From assembly GCF_010389155.1 (NCBI RefSeq), contig NC_057764.1:43594275-43658274 (forward strand): a stretch of 64,000 bases of DNA, written 5' to 3'. Positions 57,467-64,000 of the stretch are shown in pieces. Position 1 is the stretch's first letter; each line of letters starts with the position of its first letter. This DNA is from Erigeron canadensis. Its lineage: Eukaryota; Streptophyta; Magnoliopsida; Asterales; Asteraceae. A program made the position numbers and the translations under genes. The notes under the pieces were generated by a model. It saw only the letters and a program-made list of their open reading frames with translations. It was not told the origin of the DNA and did not search any database.

Positions 57467-58890
57467 TTATTCCAAACTAGGAGCCTCTTCAGTAGGGTTG
57501 GACTCAAATATATCCGGACTTGATGCCTCAGGTTCTTCTAACAAGTCTCGTGATTGGATTGATTCCTTGTATGCCGGAGTTTCTTTAAAGTCTGTTGCGC
57601 CTTCGTTGTATGTTGCCACAGCAATTCCACTAGAAATTAACTGTAATATAAAGATGATTTAAATAAAATTAGTTGATCAGTCCCAAATTTCATCAAGAGA
57701 TTTTACACTTGATTCATGCATCAACTTTTCTATAATGAAGTGAATTACAAATTTATATTACGCCATTTAGAGTAGTCTCTGCGCGCTAAATTCTGCTGAT
57801 CAAACATTAGGAAATGTCATATACTCCCCGCCCCCCACCCACCCCACCCCCCAAACCCACAAAAAAATAATAATTATTAGCTAGCTTCAGCACTGCCGCT
57901 CTTTAAAGCGTTAACTTAATCCGAAATTATAAATCCTGTCAGCTTTGAAACATAGATCATCCCTTTTTTAATGTGTATTAGTTGGATACACCAACACTCA
58001 AATATGATGACTAATTCTTAGCCCATCACAATGCTGGACTCATAAGCCTAGATGAGTTCTGCTTTAAAACCAATTGGTGATATATGCAGTAGTCCATAAT
58101 CTTATATATTATATCATTTGTTTCTTAACATCTTTCATTGTGACATTGGGTTTGCACTTAGCATGCTATATCCGGGACACCTAACTAACCTCTGCAAATG
58201 GCATCGTTCACTACTTGAATCAATCAACATAAGACCATAATCAAAATTCCAGGTTATAATCAGCTTAGGGAACCCCATGAAACCAAATCAACAATCAAAG
58301 TCATCAAATATATAAACCTATTTCTTCAATCATCTCCAGTGTGGCATTTCTTTTACTTATATCCATCAGAGCCAAAGGTTCGAGTTTCTCAGGGTCAGGG
58401 ATAGTCTTATAAAAACACTTCTTTTACTTTACTGCTTTACTACTACAAGTACAAATAACTACAATTATAAACGAAAAGAATGGATAGGATATAAAGAATT
58501 TACCGCGAAAATGATACCGAAAGCCCATAGATACTCGACAAAGAAACCGAAACCATCCCATTCGGGGCCTTCCCAGAAATCTTTCTCAAGTCCTGGGAGA
58601 TCAGGCAACACATACCCATCATAATTCTCAACTTCCCCCTCATCAATTGTCCCAACTGCTGCTGATTCATTTAGACTTTCATCATCGTTGGTTGAAGTGG
58701 ACCCCCTTTTGTTTTTGCTGTCAAACTTTCCTGTTCTAAGTTTCTTGGCAGCTGAAACTATAACAAGACTAGTGCTGGTTTTTGGACGTGAAACAAGAAA
58801 TGATGATGATGGACGGTTGAGAGGGAAGCGGGTGGTGTATGGTGTTATGGTGGGTGTGTTGCACAGAATCCGGCCACTGTTGAGAGACAT
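57467..58890 (-). CDS. Chloroplast-targeted single-span membrane protein of unknown function
   Basis: Two exons on the minus strand, 58890-58504 and 57640-57467, giving 186 residues. The ATG at 58890 opens a Ser/Thr/Arg-rich, acid-poor leader of about 50 residues ending near VSAAKK, a good chloroplast transit peptide; upstream in-frame ATGs would add unlikely sequence. The mature part has an acidic stretch, the conserved block YVLPDLPGLEKDFWEGPEWD, a membrane span (about 112-137) split by the intron, then ATYNEGATDFKETPAYKE and an acidic tail. I recognise this as a protein conserved across plants, probably in the thylakoid membrane, but cannot name a function. The intron contains a strong C-run (57825-57860). 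Confidence 0.85.
57825..57860 (-). other. Potential G-quadruplex in the intron of the chloroplast-protein gene
   Basis: The plus strand has C-runs of 4, 6, 3, 4 and 6 within 36 bases; the minus strand, which is the sense strand of the gene, therefore carries more than four G-runs of at least three with 1-4 base spacers. The intron transcript could fold into a G-quadruplex. Confidence 0.6.
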
Positions 58891-60524
58891 TGTTGGAGTG
58901 GCTGATGGAGGGAGGGAATCTGTGTATGTTATCTGATTGGGTTGTGTTTTGTTTGTGTTGGGGGCCGAGGAGGATAAGAATCTATTATGGGTCATTATTT
59001 TAATCCGGATTTGACCCAATCTGATATATGCCGTGTCGGTCATTTTGCTTGTTTTTTTTAGGATGAACATCCTCTAAATTTGTTTTATAAGTAAAAGTTT
59101 AGAACATATTTTTATCTTTAAATTAAAATCAATAATTAATATTTAAATATAATTTTTGAATTTTGGCCTTTGATTTTAATCTAATGCTCAAGATATCAAC
59201 TTTAATAATAAAATTGGTTTTTAACTTTATTTTAAGATGACTTTTGATGAAAACTTTATGTCGATTATTTTGCTAGTTTTTTTAATTTCAGTATTACTAG
59301 TTATTTTCAGTACTTGTCAAATTACTCCAAGATCTTTCCTATATGCCACTTGTAATATGTTGTGAGTGATTTATTAGTAAATGATCCGCCGTATATTATC
59401 TTGACAATCCCTAAATGTCTGAACTCTTATATAAACGGTCAATAATTTTCTTGTTTTTCCTAAGTAGTAAACTCCTAAAACAACAATGAGTAGTAAGGTT
59501 GATAAGAAGTGGATCAAGGAATTATGTTGTATTAATCTTTAGTTTTTGATGTTAAAGGTTTTAATGGACTGAAGATTATTTTCGGACGAGTCACTTTTAA
59601 TCTATCATAATGATTTCATAAAGATTTATTCTTGTACGATTTTAATTTAAGTTGTTTGATAAATAAACAAGATTCTTTAACATTAGATTAACTTGATGAT
59701 GACTTTTTGTTGTAATGAACTTATTATATATCTATAAAATTGATGTTTACACATAACTAATCAAAAGTTAATGTAATTCACATTTTGTATATCTAATTTG
59801 ATGATGATTTTTTTAAAACTAACTTATTATATACTTGTATATTTTATATCTCTTTTCTTTCTAATTTTGTTTATAATCTTTATTTTTGTATCTATATCTA
59901 TACTCAATAATAAGGACTATCTTTTTTTCAATAATTTTTTTTTTAAAACTAAGATTTATACTCTTCAACAATCATTATATTTTTTCATATCTATCTAATT
60001 GAAAATGATTAATCAACCTAACTCATATACTTAAAAATCAACCTAAAACTTTAAAGACTTTACATGTAGATTTCACTAATTCTCTTTTCAAATTTGGCCC
60101 CTTGATTTTTTCATATGTCATGTTCTAATAATTAAGTTGATCATTATCCCTATCTAACACAACTACTTGTAGTAATCGGTGTCATCACCTCCATTGCCAC
60201 CCGTTCCCGCTACCATCTGTTCGCCGTTACTATCACACCGTTAGCGTGATCATAATTGTCGTCACATTGTGGGGCGTATGTTTGGTTATAGTTTTGAATC
60301 GTAGATAATTTTTTTTTTATAATAAAATAAATAAAGTTAAAATACTAAAAAAAAGAAAAAGAAATAGAGTAATTAATTTGCATCTTCTTCTATCCCCCTC
60401 TCCTTTCACAAATCAGAAATCTCTCTCACACACACTCCCGATCTCAAAATCTATATTTTCAGCGATTTTGTATTCGATCGCTCACTGAACTTACAAATTC
60501 ACCGCTTAATTTCATTATTTCACA
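58891..60524. other. Divergent intergenic region
   Basis: It separates the minus-strand chloroplast-protein gene from the plus-strand coatomer gene and should contain both promoters. AT-rich, with CT-rich leader sequence at about 60390-60500 just before the coatomer ATG. No other gene is recognised. Confidence 0.5.
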
Positions 60525-63500
60525 ATGGTAATCACTCTCTTCTTTCTGTCCCAATTTAGATCCGGTTATGAATCTATAAATTATCTTTATTTTTTACAGT
60601 TTATTTCTTTAATTTCGGTTTGATTTATTATTTACTAACTGAATCGTGTTTTTGTTTTTGCTTTTTAACAGCCTCTCAGGCTTGATATTAAGGTACTATT
60701 TAGCTATTTCAGTTTCTGTATATCTATATCTATATGTATATATATGTATGTATAGTTGCTGTTATACATTTGGTTGATGATATTGATGGTAGATGAATAT
60801 AATTTTTTGTGTGTTTGTAGAGGAAAGTTGCTCAGAGATCAGAAAGAGTGAAATCGGTTGACCTGCATCCGACCGAACCATGGTAATTATATATATTTAT
60901 ATATGTGTGTGTGTGTGTGTGTCTATATATATATATATATAGGATTAATATGTTTATGATAATGTATTGATGGAAATGGTTAACTTTTACAGGATTCTTA
61001 CAAGTTTGTATTCAGGGACAGTTAACATATATGATTACCAATCTCAGGTATGATATTGCTTTATTATATAAATGATTTAATGTAATTTAGGATTTGGATC
61101 CACTTGAAATGCGGAAACTTGTTATATGATTTAATTTACGTAGTGTAGAGTTACAGTTGGATTATGATGATAATGTAATTTAGGGGTTTGACTCATTATA
61201 CAATAGAATGTAGTATTGAAATATCGAGGTTTAGATCTATAATAAAGCCTACCGGAAAAAAACTTGTTGGGGAATTGTATGGCTACAAATATAACTGCAT
61301 GCATTTCTATAGTGATGTCTAGCTAAAACAAGTCTGTCAGGAACAAAGAATAATTGATAGAAAAGTTTGCCTTATTGATGCACTAGTAGATATTCGGAAG
61401 AAAGAATCAGTTAATTATTTTCATCGAACACAGTTTGCTGTTCACTAGTTCATTGAATGGAGCAATGTGAATGTTCTGAGCTCATATTATTCAGATGGAA
61501 ATATTAAGTGGTAAAAGATATTCCGGATTAATATGCTGTATTTTACATTAGCTGGTCTTTTCTTACTGTTATTTTTTATACTAGAAATCATATGTAAAAT
61601 TTTCTGATGCAAGCCTGATACAGTATTTTGTTATTGTAGAGTCTGGCAAAGTCCTTTGAAGTCACCGAGCTGCCAGGTTCGATTGATATCTCTATTTGCT
61701 AATTTGTATTCCTTTACATGGTTTGAATCCGATTGGAACTATGATATGATTTGATGAATACAAAACTTCTTTGCAGTCAGATCAGCAAAGTTCATAGCAC
61801 GAAAGCAGTGGGTGGTTGCCGGTGCAGATGACATGTTTATCCGGGTATACAATTACAATACAATGGATAAAGTCAAAGTATTTGAGGCACATACAGATTA
61901 TATTCGGTGTGTGGCTGTCCATCCCACCCTTCCATATGTATTGTCGTCATCTGATGACATGCTTATAAAGCTATGGGATTGGGAGAAGAGCTGGTTTTGT
62001 ACTCAAATTTTTGAGGGCCATTCCCATTATGTCATGCAAGTGACAATCAACCCTAAAGATACGAATACCTTCGCAAGTGCGTCGCTTGATCGTACTATAA
62101 AGGTAATATTGCGGAAGCTTATAAAATTCATCAGTCTAACATTTTGTAAGCGATTTTTATTCCCCTCCATCTATCCTTTTCCAGATTTGGAACCTTGGCT
62201 CACCTGATCCTAACTTTACACTCGACGCCCATCTCAAAGGAGTGAATTGTGTGGATTATTTCACCGGTGGTGATAAACCCTATCTCATTACTGGATCAGA
62301 TGATCACACTGCTAAGGTTTGTGCTTATAATGCCAATCATGGTATTCTGTTGACACCTACTACCGGTATGTTTGCTAAGAAATATCTGAATACAGGTGTG
62401 GGATTATCAAACGAAAACTTGCGTCCAGACTCTGGATGGTCACACACACAATGTTTCTGCCGTGTGCTTTCATCCAGAGCTCCCAATAATTATTACAGGG
62501 TCTGAGGATGGTACTGTACGTATATGGCATTCAACCACTTACAGGTATTTTTGTTATTTATGACCTTCAAATGTTTGTATACATATTAGCAAGAAGTATT
62601 TGATGTTTATGTATGCTTGTCTTGCTATTTGTCACGAATTATATCCGCATACACTGGTGATTCTAGACTTCGAGTCACTGAGTTTCTGCGTTCCATAGTC
62701 TTATGACCTAAAAGCAATGTTGGCATTTACGTTGCCTTAGTGGGAATCTGATCTTTTATTGCTATTAGATAGAAAACTTAAGTTGCCAGCTTATTGTTGT
62801 GATATTGATTCCCCTTTGTACCCAAGTTGTGCTGGCACTTGAAGCCACTTCAAAATTACTAAGTGGTTGTTTACCTGGCTTAGGGAACTAGAGATAGAAG
62901 AACATCAGTATGTTTCTTTTATGAACATGCTATTCCGTTCATTGCTCTAGGGTTAGTAGATTCATGGGTGTTCTTGTTTATAGTAGTCAACTACCCATAT
63001 GAATACCCAACGTAACTATGTTGCTTGTATGAGCACTCTATGTGTTCATGCTCAAGCGTTAAAAAGACGTGGGTGTCCTTGTTTATAAGTCCTACAGATA
63101 TTTATATGATGGAATGTCTATAGAAGATATCTACAGAGGATGGAGAGGTTCCGAGCAAGTTCTGTACAATGCAAGGGAGAGTATTATGTCAACCAAGGTT
63201 TTCAGATTGTACATTGAAGCCTATTAGGCATCGACTTGGGGCAATCTCCGGTTTGCTGTGATATTATGGCGTCATTTTATTCTCTTGTGATCTTATGCAT
63301 CTTGCATTCTGCTGGCTAATAATGGGATAGTGCAGTATTTTTATTGCCCTAAAATATAGAACTTAGTTTCCATATAGGTTGTAGTTCTAATTGAAACTGT
63401 AATTTCTTGCTGTTACATTGTTCTGTAGCTTTTCCCATCTTTGGATGCAGATTGGAGAACACTTTGAATTATGGACTTGAAAGGGTCTGGGCTGTTGGAT

Positions 63501-63971
63501 ACATGAAAGGTTCTCGTCGGTAAGTTGGTTGGAATTACATATTGACATATTGTGCATATTTTATCCCTCGTGTTTTTGCATTTAGATATTAATGTTTATT
63601 GTCATTCTCCTGCGTTTTACCTTTGTCATTCTTGTGAATATGCTTTGCTCATGGCTTACATCATTAATTGAAAAATATTTGGAGTAAAAGATTTAAGATA
63701 TTTAAGCATTGTTGATGCTATTATATCTACATATATAATCAGAGTATAGACAGCAGACAATGCTTTTTTTTTTTCTTAATTAGAACCTACTCATTGGCAA
63801 TAGCCTGATCTACTGTACAGGGTCGTGATTGGCTATGATGAAGGAACCATCATGGTGAAAATTGGCCGGGAGGAGCCTGTAGCTAGTATGGATAATAGTG
63901 GAAAGATTATATGGTCTAAGCATAATGAGATCCAGACTGTTAACATCAAGAACGTGGGGGTTGATCATGAG
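60525..63971 (+). CDS. Coatomer subunit beta' (COPI), 5' part, continues past window
   Basis: Ten exons are visible: 60525-60527 (ATG only), 60672-60692, 60821-60882, 60993-61047, 61640-61676, 61777-62102, 62185-62316, 62396-62544, 63451-63519 and 63821-63971. They encode 335 residues, and the last exon ends at a donor GT at 63972, so the rest lies outside. The protein begins [19 protein letters not shown] and contains the N-terminal WD40 propeller: several GH...WD repeats such as EAHTDYIR...IKLWD, EGHSHYV...IKIWN, and [17 protein letters not shown]...VRIWH. Beta' is part of the COPI coat B-subcomplex that recognises di-lysine cargo signals for Golgi-to-ER transport. A frame that appears to break at 62317 is only a 79-bp intron. 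Plants have several beta' copies, so no numbered symbol is given. Confidence 0.95.
60885..60942. repeat. TA/GT microsatellite in a coatomer intron
   Basis: TATA tract, then about ten GT units, then about nine TA units, located right after the exon 3 donor. Confidence 0.85.
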
Positions 63972-64000
63972 GTTTGCATTTTCTCCCATCAACAAAAATT

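Noticed and set aside
62317..62395. Apparent frameshift or aberrant insertion in the coatomer WD40 domain
   Set aside because: Clear GT donor after GCTAAG and an AG acceptor at ATACAG restore the WD40 repeat; it is a 79-bp intron.

Overview
The window is nuclear DNA of a flowering plant, very probably a eudicot. The genes have many short GT-AG introns, the intergenic DNA is AT-rich, and the families are plant ones: a CYP716 cytochrome P450, a kinesin-13, a PDX1.2-like protein, a DUF630/DUF632 protein, an LEA_2 membrane protein and a chloroplast-targeted protein. An asterid or Asteraceae source is only a guess. I see no prokaryotic, viral or organellar segment.

Layout, left to right. 0-2 kb: intergenic, with a tiny 5'-truncated LINE insertion. 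2.0-3.7 kb (+): CYP716 P450, three exons. 4.7-6.7 kb (-): ribosomal protein eL37, four exons, the first carrying only the ATG. 7.0-9.0 kb: a complete-looking Helitron and a second Helitron-like repeat. 9.7-16.1 kb (-): kinesin-13B-like gene, 12 exons, with a Helitron-like repeat and a SINE in its introns. 16.2-22.8 kb: a transposon-rich gap. 23.0-24.0 kb (+): intronless PDX1.2-like pseudoenzyme. 25.9-27.2 kb (-): TMA7, four small exons. 28.2-30.3 kb: two small inverted-repeat elements. 31.5-35.0 kb (+): NRG2-like DUF630/DUF632 protein. 35.5-39.5 kb: a 5'-truncated duplicate of the next gene. 40.0-45.1 kb (+): LEA_2 membrane protein with a 4.4-kb repeat-filled intron. 45.9-46.8 kb: a deleted PIF/Harbinger element. 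49.8-50.1 kb (+): small plant protein of unknown function. 51.2-51.5 kb: a nested-palindrome element. 53.1-54.9 kb: a PIF/Harbinger element with a dead transposase. 56.0 kb (-): tRNA-Leu(CAA). 57.5-58.9 kb (-): chloroplast-targeted one-span membrane protein. 60.5-64.0 kb (+): 5' part of the coatomer beta' subunit gene, running off the window.

The genes are mostly unrelated housekeeping or specialised functions and do not form a cluster. One possible link is that eL37 and TMA7, both translation genes, each have a telo-box and a TGGGCY site upstream. The best-supported unusual features are mobile elements whose exact ends and target duplications can be read, a truncated tandem duplicate of the LEA_2 gene with its intron repeats, a PDX1 paralogue lacking catalytic residues, and two genes whose start codon forms its own coding exon. 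I found no convincing novel multi-gene system.
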